Shown: positions 22,534 through 34,253, numbered from the stretch's first letter. The stretch is 64,000 bases of DNA from Prototheca cutis (GCA_002897115.2 BCIH01000004.1:1117825-1181824); one strand, 5' to 3'. Made by a program: numbers and translations. The notes: a model not told the origin generated them from the letters alone.

Positions 22534-24828
22534 TCACCTCCGGAACGCGGCTGATGAGGCCGCAGCGCCGCGCTGGTTGAAGTGTTTCCGGCGGTTGACG
22601 GCGTCAGACAGCGAGTCTGGGCCGCCGGCCTCTGCACCGTAGATGCTGCGGTGTGCCACCTCCATGAAAGCCGCCCCCGAGCCCGCCTCCTTGTTTGCCT
22701 GGTCCTCCTCTGTTCCGAGTACAATTGTGCAAGGAGGGAAGGTTATTGTCATGGCAAGCTGTACTAGAGCATGCGTTCCAGAGCAATTGCCCACATCCCT
22801 AGGGCAAACGACCCTGCAAAAGTTCCAAACTCTCCACTCTATCAGGAGCAGGGTGTCCCCACTGGCCCCTCCCCTCACCCCACCCAAAAATTTGAAAGGG
22901 CAACAAATGGCAAACCTTCAGCACGTTCACGGGCGGCTTGGTCGGATACTCGGGCCGCCCTGCCGTGGTCGTGCTCGTCGGCCGCCGCCGTCATGGCGGC
23001 CAGGCGTGCTGCTTGCTCCTCGGCCGACAGCCGGCCTGGGCGGTAGGTCTGGCGGGGGGGACGGGCGGCGGCCGCGGCGCGGGCGGTCTCTTCCTGCTGG
23101 CGGGCCGCGTTTTCAAGGTGTCGCCGTGTCTCTTCCGCTCGACGGCTGCGGTATGGAGTTGGGATTGATGCACGGGCTGCCGTGAGATCCTGAGTTGCAG
23201 CCTGGGCAGCAGCGACAGGCGGCGGTGCGAGCACGTCCAAGGGCAGTCATCTCGTTGTGCCACGAGGCCACCGCGCTGCGATGACCCGTCTGGCGAGCAA
23301 AGTCACCACACTCTGAAAACAGCCACCAAAATAGATCCGAAGACAACACCTCGCCAGGCTCCTACCTGCGCTCATCGGGCTCGGCGTGGTGTCGGCTGTA
23401 GGACAGTCCGTACTTTGCTTCTCTTCCCTGCGCGGACGCTGCGTCGATGTGCCTGGGTCGTTTGGCACCATTGTCACGGCGAGTGGGGGATGGGGACCGG
23501 TGACGGGGGTGGCTGGGCGCATCACGGGCCGGGCTGTCGTCCCTCCTCCTTGCGGGCGGGCTCTGACTATGACGCCCGTCACGACCGCTGTCCCGCCGCC
23601 GGTCAGGGCTCCTACTCCTGTACCTGGAATCCCTGCCACGGTGCTCGACGTCTCGGCGCTCCGGCCGCCGACTCCCCCGAGCGGGGCTCCTACTCCGCGG
23701 TCGTCTATCCCTGATGGGGCTCCTGCTGCGCTCAGGTCGCCGGGCCCGAACAGGGCTCCTGCTGCGCTCTGGTCGCCGGGCCCGAACAGGGCTCCTGCTG
23801 CGCTCTGGTCGCCGGCCATCACTAAAGCGCTGGGTGTCAGAGCGGGCAGATGCTTCTCTGGGCTGTCCAGATGCTGACGGCTGAGCAACCGGTCTCCCAT
23901 CGCCAGTTCCACAGCCGTGGCTTTCCAGCCGCTCGTCGTCACTCTCGTCCTCTGACCTGCTCCCACTCCGTATTTTCTTCTTCTTCTTGTCTCTCTTGTC
24001 CTTCCTGCTCTTCTTCTTGCCGTCCCGGTGGCGCTCCCGGACCTGCTCCTTGACTGCCTGCATCTGGACAGGGTTGGCGAGGATGGAGCGCCGCGCAGCC
24101 AGCTCCTGGTGCCGAATGGCAAACAGCGGGTCGGCATGCAGACGCTGCCACATCTCGTTGGCCGCCGCGGGCGTGTCGCTGGAGTAAAAGCTGGGAACGG
24201 AGGGGCCCGTGGCCGGTGGCCCGGCGGCACCGGGCCCGCCGGCCGCCACGCCCTCGGGCTCGCCAACAGCTGTCCCGCCCGCAGCGGCGGCACTCCGCTG
24301 ATCAGCTTCCTGCCTTGCCATGACGCCGCCTTGGTACATCCAGTCCAGCCGGGCGTTCCGTCTGCAAGGATTGTGGTCGTGATATGTAAGAATCTACAGC
24401 ACGTGTGAGCAAGGAGCCCGAAGTGCCGTCGCATGCTGCTATGGCCGCGGCACGCCTCACTCCCACGACGCCAGGAGCCCAAACTAACAGCCCACTCCGG
24501 TCGCCGCACGAACGCATTGCACCTATCCCAGTGCAGACACGCTTGCATGTCCCAAGCCTGCAGCAGACGCCAATCGACCGACGGCCTCTCCGTCCGCAAC
24601 CCGCCGCCCCACAGTGCGTGCTTACACTTTGACGCCGGCAGCCTCAGCCATGGAGTGCAGTTCCTCTCGCGCCCTCTCCTCCTCGATCTGTTTCTGCAGC
24701 TCCACAACCTTTTGCTGCTCCTTGGCAGCCGCCTGCTCCCGCTTCCACACTTCCTCCATGTTCTGCACCCTCCCCGGATGCCATGTCTTCTTGTTCAAGA
24801 AGGCCAGGGGCCCGCTCTTCTTGCCCAT
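22534..24828 (-). CDS. CWC25: Pre-mRNA-splicing factor CWC25
   Basis: Spliceosome factor that joins after Prp2 action and promotes the first transesterification step. Minus-strand exons 24828-24626, 24361-23366, 23145-22916 and 22709-22534 join to 534 residues. The N-terminus is the conserved CWC25/CIR-N region: NKKTWHPGRVQNMEEVWKRE, an EEERAREEL coiled helix, then across the splice RLDWMYQGG. The middle has a DPLFAIRHQEL segment and a Lys-rich helix. Next comes an RS/RSP-rich domain with 12-residue repeats. The C-terminus has a short conserved basic tail ending AAFRR. The exon 2 to exon 3 acceptor (after CCGCAG, exon start 23145) was chosen because it alone keeps the frame; downstream CAG sites would shift it. 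Confidence 0.9.
23719..23814. repeat. 36-bp tandem repeat in CWC25 RS domain
   Basis: Nearly identical 36-base units, two full and one partial, encode 12-residue repeats of the type ARRPERSRSPVR within the RS domain. The copies differ by one or two bases, which points to recent slippage or unequal exchange. Confidence 0.8.
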
Positions 24829-25603
24829 CTCGACAGATTCTTGCTGAACCCCTGGCTAAGAGCACTCCTTCTGGCAGCAGTCGGCGGCAGGGACCGGCGC
24901 TTGTTGTCGCACTTCGATCAACGCAGTGTCATCGATGCGGCCTCCCCAGGCAGTCCACAGACTCCGGGACCGACCACAAGCAGTACAGTTTTTGAGACAA
25001 TGAATATGCGTTTATGATATATCGCGAGCGATATTGTCGTTCTCGGAGAACTGCGCGCGGTGCCATGCTCGATGAGCCCAGCGAGCGATCATTCCGCTGG
25101 GGCCAAACATGCAATTCACAACAGCACCGCCCATAGCAGCTCGCGCTGCAGTTCTCTTTTCTCTTTCGCTGTACAGCATGAATATTCTCCTGTTTGATGT
25201 GAATAAAGGGCTCAATGAGTGGCTCGTGAGCCCTCATGGGCTGCACGTGCAAACTTCTGAGCTCGGCACAGCATCACTTGAAGACTTGCGCTCTACACCT
25301 TCCAATCCAGTCGGTGCATATGCAGAACTAAAGCGTGTGTGCATTCACAGTTACGCGTATCATATATTGTGGGAATTAGGAGCCTGATACTGTTCCCACA
25401 TTCAGTTGCAGCAGAGCCAGAGTTTTGTCCAGCTCCGAGGAAAGGAAGAATGGAAGCTGGGTGCGGGTAATCCGGAAGGACGAAGGGGGAGGTGTCCAGC
25501 TACCTTACCAGGGGTGCCCTCCTTCCACAGCGATTCCGCAGTTTGGGATCTTGCAACGTGAAATTCCAGTTCCTTTGAACGTAGTAGGTAATAGGCAGGA
25601 AGA
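24829..25603. promoter_or_regulatory. Divergent intergenic region (CWC25 / His-rich gene)
   Basis: About 775 bases between outward-facing starts. Relatively AT-rich around 25.0-25.4 kb. An open frame at 25109-25387 has no recognisable content. No further features supported. Confidence 0.4.
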
Positions 25604-27115
25604 TGTGGAGACGGATCCTGGTGGCCTTGGCCCTGGTGGCCTTGGTCTCGGGGGCAGAGAACGTTTCGACCGCGGCCCAGGTGTGCAGAAATGAGCGGCG
25701 ACATTGTATGGATGTCATTTTATAAAGGTATTATGCACTGTGAGACACCTCGACGACCCTCCGGCGACGCACCCTGTGCAGAGTGTTGCCGAGGATGTCA
25801 ACAACAACGTGGCGCGCGTGGAGGGCCTCGCCGAGGTTTGGGTGCTGCACGGCGGGCTCCTGAGCAAGGTGGGCACTCTGTACAGGACTGTGCGTCACCC
25901 GAGCGTGCTGGGCAGGAAGGCTGGGCCATTTGGTGCCAACCGCGAGGAGGCGTCCGGTGCCGGGACGAAGGCGGAGCCTGGCTTTGGTCTGCGCCAGGGT
26001 GCCCACCACCACGGCAAGATGGGCGGTGAGCTCGAGGACGCTCACCGCCACATGATGCACGGCGAGGACCGCATGGCTCATCAGCACATGGGCGGCGAGG
26101 ACCGCATGGCTCGTCTCCCCGAAGCTGGCGAGGACGCTCCCCACCACCGTCACCACCGCCACCACCGCCACAAGCACATGGCTGACGGCGAGAAGGCCGC
26201 CAACCACGGCCCCTGGCACATGGCTGATGCCGAGGACGACGCCGACAGCACCAAGCCCCGCCACCCCGAGCACAGCGGAAAGGAGAGTGGCATGCTGATG
26301 GGTGTGCACCCGCTGCTGGGTCTGACTGACGAGGGCCACGAGACCGAGGCCACCCAGGCGGCGGTCGAGCCGCGGCACCCGGCGCACGGACTGCTGTTTG
26401 GCGCCGAGAAGGCTTGGCGCCCTGACGGCCGCTCGTTTGACCGCGAGGAGCACCGGAACGTGCATGACCCGCATGCGCACGGCTCCGGGCACTGGCACCA
26501 CGCGCACCGCCGGCCCTGCCTTGCTCGCCGGGTGCGCTTTTGGCTGGCGAATGCGTTGGCCTCGGTAGGTCTGCTGCCGCGCCACCCTCATTTCAGAGCC
26601 CATCATGGGACGCACGCCCACGAGCGTGTGGACTGGCGCGACCAGCACAACGACGTGCATGGCGACATGATGATGCATGATGAGCAGGGTCCCCATGCCA
26701 GGCCCTGGGTGCACATGCACCGGCCCCCGCCCAGCCCGCTCTACTTCCTTGCCATCGCCCTGCTGTCAGGCACCTGCGTCTACATCGCCTGCACCCTCGT
26801 CCGCCACGCTGTCTGGTGAGCGAATTTTTTAGGAATTGAAATTGGATGGGAAGCGGGAACGACCAAGGAGCTTGCTGGAGATGTACGCGTGTCTCATCAT
26901 GAACTGCCCCCAATCCACAGCCTCCTCCCCCCCTCCCACCCACCCAATCACCCAAATTCTCCAACTGACAATGCAGCCACCTGCGCGGTCGCCGCGAGGA
27001 GCGCGGGCAGTTTATGACGGCACCGGTCAGCAACCCTGCCGCGGAGGCTGCGGGCGTCGTGTTTGCTTCCAAGCACGCCAAGCAGGGCTACGAGCCCCTG
27101 CCGCCCGAGGCATGA
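25604..27115 (+). CDS. His-rich single-pass (type I) membrane protein, unrecognised
   Basis: Not assigned to a family. Exons 25604-25681, 25782-26815 and 26977-27115 join to 416 residues. Exon 1 is a clear signal peptide (basic MWRR, a Leu/Val/Ala core, small residues before the probable cut). The predicted lumenal or external part of about 320 residues is very rich in His, Met, Asp and Glu, with HHRHHRHHRHKH and two imperfect copies of GEDRMA-type units. A hydrophobic helix (LYFLAIALLSGTCVYIACTL, about residues 346-366) is followed by a basic tail of about 50 residues. That tail contains GYEPL, which fits the YxxPhi clathrin-adaptor sorting motif, four residues before the end of the protein's last acidic stretch. 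The composition suggests binding of Zn, Ni, Cu or Co in a secretory or vacuolar compartment; this is inference only. Confidence 0.75.
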
Positions 27116-27905
27116 AGATGCCTGTGGGTTTTCATTGTTTCTATCTTTTGCTTGCATGCCGAGTGCACCGTACGACATAATGCACAACAGTGCTTTGCTG
27201 TTTGGATCCGTACTGTACCAGCCATGAACGGACGCAGGCTGGTTGTGGCAACTGGTCTGTGCACGGCGAATCTTTCTCGTCGTCACGAGTACGGGCCCCC
27301 AACCCGGAGCCGGACCTGTCACTGGCACGTCATCTGCCGCAGACCTGCTTTCCAGCAAGCCCATCGAACACGGCATCCGCACCCGAACGCTGCTCAACAT
27401 CTCGAGCAATTCCCCATGTCATTTACCTGAAAACCGCTGTACACTATACTAATTCAAAGCTCCTCGAGGCGGGAGGTGGGTACAGAGAGTGCCAAGGTTT
27501 GTCTGCACAAAGGGTCACAAAAAGACCTGGATCCAGACGGGTTGATGGTGGGGCATTCACCGCCGCTCGTCGAGGGGCCCGTCCCGAGGGAGATGACTGC
27601 GCCCCGGTAACCCCCATCTGATCGACAAAAACTGATCAGTTCGCCTGGAGGCCTGCGTCACGAAAAACGACCCTGGACTCGACCTGCGTGCTGATCATGC
27701 TCTTGCACTGTGACGGAAGGCGTTTCGGTTGTTGTATCCTGGCATAGATCGGGCGCAACGTCGGAGCAGGCCCCGTTTCGAGAGCCGGCTTGCGCGCGAG
27801 CTTGGGGGTGGACCCCGGCCCCGCAGCGCTCCCTCATGCCGACGCCCAGACGGCTGTCAGATCCCATGCTCCACCGCTGGTAGTTTGACAAGGCACTGGG
27901 CCGCG
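27116..27905. other. Intergenic, formin promoter region
   Basis: 3' flank of the His-rich gene followed by the promoter and leader of the formin gene. No supported coding exon. Confidence 0.4.
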
Positions 27906-30900
27906 ATGGACCTGTCGCCCTTTACCTGGCTGAGCAAGAGCCTGTGGTTCGGAGGGTTGCAGCAGGAGGCCCGGCCGTACTACCTGACAGACAGGGTGCT
28001 CGCCTGCGTCTACGGTGCGGGGGGGTGGCGCCTCGACGTGTGCTCTATCCCCGCGTTCTGAGAAGTTGGGTGTTTTGCACCCATCCACTCCTGCCCGTCC
28101 ATGCTACAATGCAGAGGAGGACAGGGAGGCCTGGAACAAGGCTGCTCACCGCGCCTACTTGTCAGAGGGGTGCGTGCGCCCACTGAAAACGAGGGACATG
28201 ACGGCATGCTTGGGGGTCACAATTCCACGGCCCTCACTTCCCTCTCCACCTGCTTCGCCACAGGTACAAGGCCTACCTGAGAGATCTCTCAGACAAGCTC
28301 AAGGCGATCAGGGACAAGGCTGGGGAACCCCCAGCTGCCGGGGTTGGCGGTCCCGCTTCCAAGGACCATGCCGGCATCCAATTTGTCAATCTGAGCCCCG
28401 CCTGGCGTGACCCCGATGTCTACTCCTACTTTAACAACTCTGGTAGGAGGATTCGGTGCTGTGGTTGTACTTGGGTGCAGGGGGGAGATTGAGGGGGGAG
28501 GGGCCTGGTGCCAGGTGTCTCCGGTTGGGGGCGCTGAGGGTCAGCCGAGCTTGTGTGGAGCAGCGTCCACAATCCCTCTCGTGGTCCCACCACACACAAC
28601 ATGCAGTCATGGAGTTCCCGCTCAACTTTTGGGAGAGGCCCCCCGGGCTGGGTCTGTGCCCGCTACACATCATCGTCACCATCTGCAGCCAGATGCACCA
28701 GTGGCTGAGTCTGTCCCCCGACAATCTCGTGGTAGGTGGCGGGAGTGATGTAGGGTTAAATCCTTGAACTCGTCGTTTGTTCTCCATACCAGCAAAATCT
28801 TTTGCAGATTGAATCTGGCCCCTGCTTTAAGAACGAACCCTCCTCCATCGATTCAACTCCACCACCACGGGGGACAGGTGCTGCATGCGCGGACGTGTTC
28901 GGATACAGAGCGGCAGGTAGTCATGTTTGTGGCTGCCTGCCATCTCATCTTCTCCGCGGGCATCGACAACGTCCAGCTGGCCATGGACAGTCTCCCACCT
29001 CTGCACGGTCGACTGCGAGCGGCCAAGGCGCTGTTCGAGGGCGAGCCCGGCGGCGCGGCGTGGGAGCCGGGGGCGCGCCGCCCCGGCGCTGTCGACCAGC
29101 TGCTCCCCTCGCAGCTCCGGCTCGGGACGTACCTCGCCTGTCTCTTGCACGAGCCCGAAACCCTGACACCAAACCCTGGTCGCCCGCTGCTGCTCAAGGC
29201 TATTCTGGCCTCGCGGCTGGGGTGTCTGGACCCAGCGGGCGTGGCAGGTCGGCCGCCGGGGAAACCCCCCCGGTCCCCCACCCGCCGCCGCGCCGCCGGT
29301 GCCAACCCCAACAGCGGCTTGGCACCGACGCGGTCGCCCCCCGGCGGAAGCGGGATGACCACGGGATCCCAGGGTTCAGGCAGGGTTTTGGCGACGCTGT
29401 ACCAGGGCGGGCGACCGTGCTGGACGCGGGGGGCCAGTCTGGACGTGCTGTCCACGGCTGACGACACCCTAGCATTTGACGTGGGTCTGGTGGTCCAGGG
29501 GGACGTCACGTTGGCCCTGTGGTTTGCGGATCACGTCGGCGAGTGGGAGCCGCCGGCCGTCGCGTTTTCCTTTCACACCGCATTCGTTGACGCAGGGGTC
29601 TTGCGTGTCACTGCGCGCAGACTGGACCTCCCGGGCGTTGGGCCAGGTGTGGTCGATTTGGGGGTTGTTCGTGGTTCCTGGTGGAATATTCGTGGAAAAC
29701 CAAAAAATTCGCGCGTGTCTGAGGGGCTGGGAAACTTGAGATTTAGAACACTTTGCTTGAGATCGCCTCCGACAGGCGCGGTGGAATCAGCAGTTCCAGG
29801 CATCACCACGCGGGCGTGCACCCTGTGTATACATACATAAAGTATTCCTGCCCTCCCCCCCAAACATAGGCGCCGCGGCGCTGGCAGAAGCGGAAGGATT
29901 TTTCATGGACATCATGCTGGACGACGAGACGGTCCAGACGGCAGCGTGCGTTTGTGTGGACAGATGGATACCGTTTTATGTCTCTTCCTGCCCTGGGTGA
30001 AGAGGGGAGGAGAAAGAATGGGGGGCTGAGGGGGGTTGCGCTGGAACACGTGGTCGGGGTGCAGGTGATGACATGGCCACCCCCCAGAAATGTTGCAGCT
30101 GCGAGGAGCCTGACCTGCACACGGATGTGGAGAGGTTGCGGGCCAGCTGGGAGGCGCTCATCGACCAGACCGATGGCTTCCTGGACTTCAAACCGTAAGA
30201 AGGGCTACACTGTTGGACTGAAGTCCAATTGTGGGATGGCTGGGGAATGTGAGGCAATGCTGGTTGGGAAAGGGGCCTCCCCCTGTCCTGGACAATACTG
30301 TGGCTTTTGAAGTGAGCGGAGGTTCAGAGCGAGCGAAACCGTCCCCACACAACATGTCACTCGGTCCCACCCCATTGCCAATCAACAATGTGCAGTGTGG
30401 CGGAAGCAGGAATGGACGAGGTGGTTTCGCAGATTCGGGCGGTCCAGGCAGCACGTCTCCGGCCCTCACAGATTCCACGAGGGCTGTGGGCACATTCCAG
30501 GTGCGACAGGGTTGGAGTTGATGGCCTGGATTTCCTTTGTGTGTGTGCTGTGAGTGTGTGTGTCATTCTGGCTTCAGAAATTGCCTGGTCGAAAGTGGAG
30601 CGTAACAGGTACACATTGCGGATTCCTGGCTCTCGCCGGATTCCGACGGCCACTTCCTGTCTATTCCACTGCCCGCTCACGAAAAATCCCCCCGCACACC
30701 CCCAGGTCAAATTCGGAGGCCTCAAGCGTGACGGCATCGCCCACGGCGGTGCGTCTGCGACGGGTGGGCGCCAATTTGCTCGATGGACCCCCCTCTGAGA
30801 GCGGTGCTTCGCTGGCTGGATCAGAGGAAAGCAGCGCGACGGCCGCGGCACGCATCGCAGATGCCGTTTCCTCGCGGAGTCTGCTAAGCCGACCATCGGA

Positions 30901-32456
30901 GGGCGACGGCATTGCTGGTCAGGCAGAGGCTGTCCCGTCGGCCGTCCCATCGACCGATGGAACATGTGTCGCTGTCAGAGACGATGCCATGGCTGCAGTC
31001 TTGCAGCCCGACTTGCCACAGCGGCCGCTGGTGGAAAGCGCTTCGGCCCCCATGCTGTCTGAAAACACCAATACAAAGGGAGAAGCCCGCACAGCAGATC
31101 GGGATGGAAGGCCGCCGGCCGCCCCGCCTCCCCTTTCTATTCCCTCTGACGAGACGGGCACCGTCCGTCGGACGGTCGGCGGCTCCCCCGCCCAGGGCAA
31201 GGCGCGAGCGCCGCCGCCACCGGCGCCCCCTCCGCCGCCGCCTCCAAGGCAGCATCAGCGCAGTACCAGCGCCCCCGACTTGGGTGGTGTGAGCGAGGCA
31301 GCTCCCTGCAGCCCGCCGTCTGGCGAACCTGCGGACACCAGTCGGGCTGCGCAGGCAGACTCTGCGCCGGCGACACCTGTACGGCCGGCGAGAGCGGCAC
31401 AGACTTCGCCTGGCAAGACCCCGCCTCCACCACCGCCACCATTGCCGCCGGGAAGGAAAGAAGGGATCAGTCCAAGTGCCACAACAGGGCGGTCATCACC
31501 GGCAGCCCCGCCACCGGCGCCGCCTCCTCCACCAGGAAAGAAGTCGACCCCCGGCAAGGGAACTCCAAGCACACCCCCGCCGCCGCCACCCCTCCCGCCA
31601 GGGAAACGGGCCAGTCCAGGCAAGGGACCGCCCGGCACGCCCCCACCGCCACCTCCTCCACCTCCAGGAAAGAAAGGAAGCCCCGGAGCAAAGAGTGGCG
31701 CACCGGCAGGCACCCCGCCGCCGCCGCCGCTTCCGCCAAAGAAGCCGGGCACTCCGACCCCGCCCGCGCTGCCGCGGCGCAAGGGTTCCGGTGGGGCCCC
31801 GCCGCCTCCACCCCCTACTCCTGCTGCTGCAGGGAAGAAACTGCGAACACTGTACTGGGATGCGGTGCGGTGCCAGCCTGGCACGGTGTGGGAGGAGATT
31901 CGCGATGCCGGGGACAGCAGCCTGTGCCCGGCATCCATGACTGTGCTGGAACAGCTGTTCGAGGTCGGTACCTCTTGGAGGTTTCTTTTCCTGGAGTTGC
32001 TCAGCTTTGGGGTTGGGCGGGGATTTGGATGCTCACGAAAGGGAATGTTGTCATGTTCTGCCATGCCTGCAGGGTGTTGGTCCTTGCATGGCCCAGGCGG
32101 GAATCAGGCATGGGAGGGAGACCCAGAGCTTGACGACGGCCTGCACATGATGAGCAGCGCTCTCCAAACAGTGAGTCACACACACATGAACATCTTCACC
32201 CTACTTGGCATCTTTCTGCTCTGCAGGCCAAGCAGAGTACGGCCGCTGCCAGGCACCGGCCAGGATCCAAAGAGCCTGGCCGGGGTGGGCGGCCGCCGGG
32301 CACAATGGTCAAAGTGATCCCATTGACTCGTGCCAACAACGTCTCCATCATGTTGACCCAGGTGTGGCTGGGTGGGGCTGCGGGTGCGCGGGTGTGTGGG
32401 GTTGCTTTGGTTCTTGAGCGTTGGTGGTACCATCGGCGACGAGAAATTCACATGCG

Positions 32457-32530
<74 letters not shown>

Positions 32531-34253
32531 ACCCCGAAAAAAAGTCAAAAAAATATCAGTCCNNNNNNNNNNNNNNNNNNNNNNNNNNNNNNNNNNNNNN
32601 NNNNNNNNNNNNNNNNNNNNNNNNNNNNNNNNNNNNNNNNNNNNNNNNNNNNNNNNNNNNNNGGCCGGGGTGGGCGGCCGCCGGGCACAATGGTCAAAGT
32701 GATCCCATTGACTCGTGCCAACAACGTCTCCATCATGTTGACCCAGGTGTGGCTGGGGGGGGCCGCGGGTCCGCGGGCGTGTGGGGTTGCTTTGGTGCTT
32801 GAACGTGGATGGTACGATCCCCGCAGCCACACATGCCTGGACCCCCCCCCCCCCCCCCCCCGCGGATCCCTCCACCACCCCGCGGCCCCGTCAAAAAAAT
32901 ATCAGTCCACCAATCACATGCAGTTTGCGGACTTTAAGAGCTACGAGGGCATCCGGGACGCTTTGCTGGCCGGGTCACCACAGCTGGGCCTGGATCATTT
33001 AAGCCTGCTGATGCAGATTGTCCCCGGCGAGGACGAGGCCAAGGCGCTGCTGGGCTACGCCGGGTCTCCCGAGGAGCTATCGCCGCCAGAGCGCTTCATG
33101 CGGCTGATGGCAGGCGTGCCGCGAGCCGTGGCCAAGGTCGGGGCGCTCATGTTCCGCCTGCAGTTTACGGCGCTGTGCGGCGATGCGGCTGAAGGCATGG
33201 CCGCGGTGCGGGAAGCTGGCGGACAGGTGCTCGCCAGTGCCAGGCTGAAAAAGGCGAGCGACTGCGCTGTTTTTTTAAGGGGGGGGTTTTGGGGGGGGGT
33301 AAACGATGGACCTGGGCAGTCCAAAATCGCTCCACACAAATGGCACCATTCACATTCCTGCTTTCTTGCCACACACAGGTGCTGGCGCATGTGCTGGCGG
33401 CAGGCAACGCACTGAATGCCGGGACGGCTCGTGGCAATGCTGCCGCGCTGAAGCTGGATTCCCTGCTCAAACTGCAAGACACCAAGGTGTCTGCAGTGGC
33501 GGTTGGTCCCGCGGCGCGGAACGCTGCAGCCGGTGCCAGTGCTGCAGGCGCTGCAGCTCCCGCCGATGGTGTCGTCTCGGACGGCTCTGTGAGGTCCGGC
33601 CCGCCGCCCGCGGTGCTGAGGCGGCTGCGGAGTCTTTTGGACTTTATTGCCTGGGACGTTCATGAGGCCGAACCAGAGGTCACCGCCCGCGCGGCCGCAC
33701 AGTACTTGGGGGCGGAGATGCCGGCACTTGCCGGCGCGGTCCGACGAATGCAGTCAGGTCTGAAAGTCTTTTGTTGCTTTCGTTGTATGCGTGCACGTAG
33801 GTTCTCACAGACATGGGAATCCAAGCTCACCGTCTGAAGCCAGAACCCCCCCCCCCCCAACACACACACACACACGCACACCGTGCAGATGTGCAAGATG
33901 CGCTACGGGCACTGCAGGCTGGGCTGGCTTCCACCCGCCGCGAATACGAGGCCGAGCTGCGGTGCTCTGGGGATGCCGACGGCGGTGGCCCCATGGGGCC
34001 CAAGACTGCGGCGCCCCAGCCGGCCGCGGATGCACAGTTTGCAAGAGTGCTCGAGGCGTTCCTGGAGGAAGCCGGCGAAAAGCTGGCGGAGCTGCGCCAG
34101 CTCAGCGTGACGACCGAGCAGGAGACCAAGGCGCTGCTGGGCTGGCTGGGGGCGCAACCCAGCCAGGACGCGGCCACGGTGTACGAGCTGGTCCACCGCT
34201 TTGCCGTGCAATTTGATGCCACCTTTGCCGCCGCACACAGGGCAGCACAATGA
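27906..34253 (+). CDS. Formin with N-terminal PTEN-like domain (plant class II-like)
   Basis: Actin nucleator and elongator. Twelve exons join to about 1,305 residues: 27906-28014, 28115-28169, 28264-28442, 28607-28731, 28878-29646, 29870-29953, 30065-30194, 30706-31963, 32227-32361, 32924-33253, 33379-33757, 33889-34253. Residues 1 to about 190 resemble the PTEN phosphatase-like part of plant class II formins (YLTDRVLACVY, VMEFPLNFWERPPG), followed by a C2-like region. The P-loop that should read HCxxGxxR is HARTCSDT (about 159-166), so no phosphatase activity is expected. FH1 spans about 650-859, with many poly-Pro blocks separated by GKK. FH2 runs from GKKLRTLYWD (about 860) to the end, including IPLTRANNVSIMLTQFADF and HVLAAGNALNAG. 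Intron 33254-33378 is GC-AG. The exact end of exon 6 is uncertain (29953 keeps the frame). A gap at 32563 interrupts one intron. Confidence 0.85.
32457..32530. repeat. Poly-C tract of 74 bases
   Basis: Unbroken C run inside the formin intron that begins at 32362. The equivalent position in the second copy of this intron (32842-32861) has only 20 C, so the tract length is either polymorphic or misassembled. Confidence 0.9.
32563..32662. other. Scaffold gap, exactly 100 N, with duplicated flanks
   Basis: The sequence left of the gap ends in an A-rich stretch and ATATCAGTCC that reappears at 32889-32908, close to the next exon. The sequence right of the gap restarts at a point equal to 32278. 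The two contig ends therefore overlap and the gap is not a real distance. Confidence 0.9.
32663..32909 (+). repeat. Second copy of formin exon 9 (3' part) and its intron
   Basis: 32663-32746 repeats 32278-32361, the 3' part of the FH2 exon encoding MVKVIPLTRANNV, and the following intron is similar but not identical (for example a GTGGGGCTGCGGGTGCG versus GGGGGGCCGCGGGTCCG difference). The copy begins inside the exon without an acceptor, so it cannot be an extra exon. Most likely it is the other allele of the same locus. Confidence 0.85.

Noticed and set aside
23247..24707. 486-codon minus-strand open frame
   Set aside because: Same strand as CWC25 but a different frame from the conserved CWC25 exons; it does not contain the CIR-N or DWMYQGG motifs.
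25731..26720. 329-codon minus-strand frame rich in Val/Met/His
   Set aside because: Mirror image of the His-rich exon; the plus strand has a signal peptide, membrane helix and correct splice phases.
32663..32746. Possible extra FH2 exon after the gap
   Set aside because: It repeats part of exon 9 without its acceptor and would duplicate a conserved FH2 segment; it is explained by overlapping contig ends.
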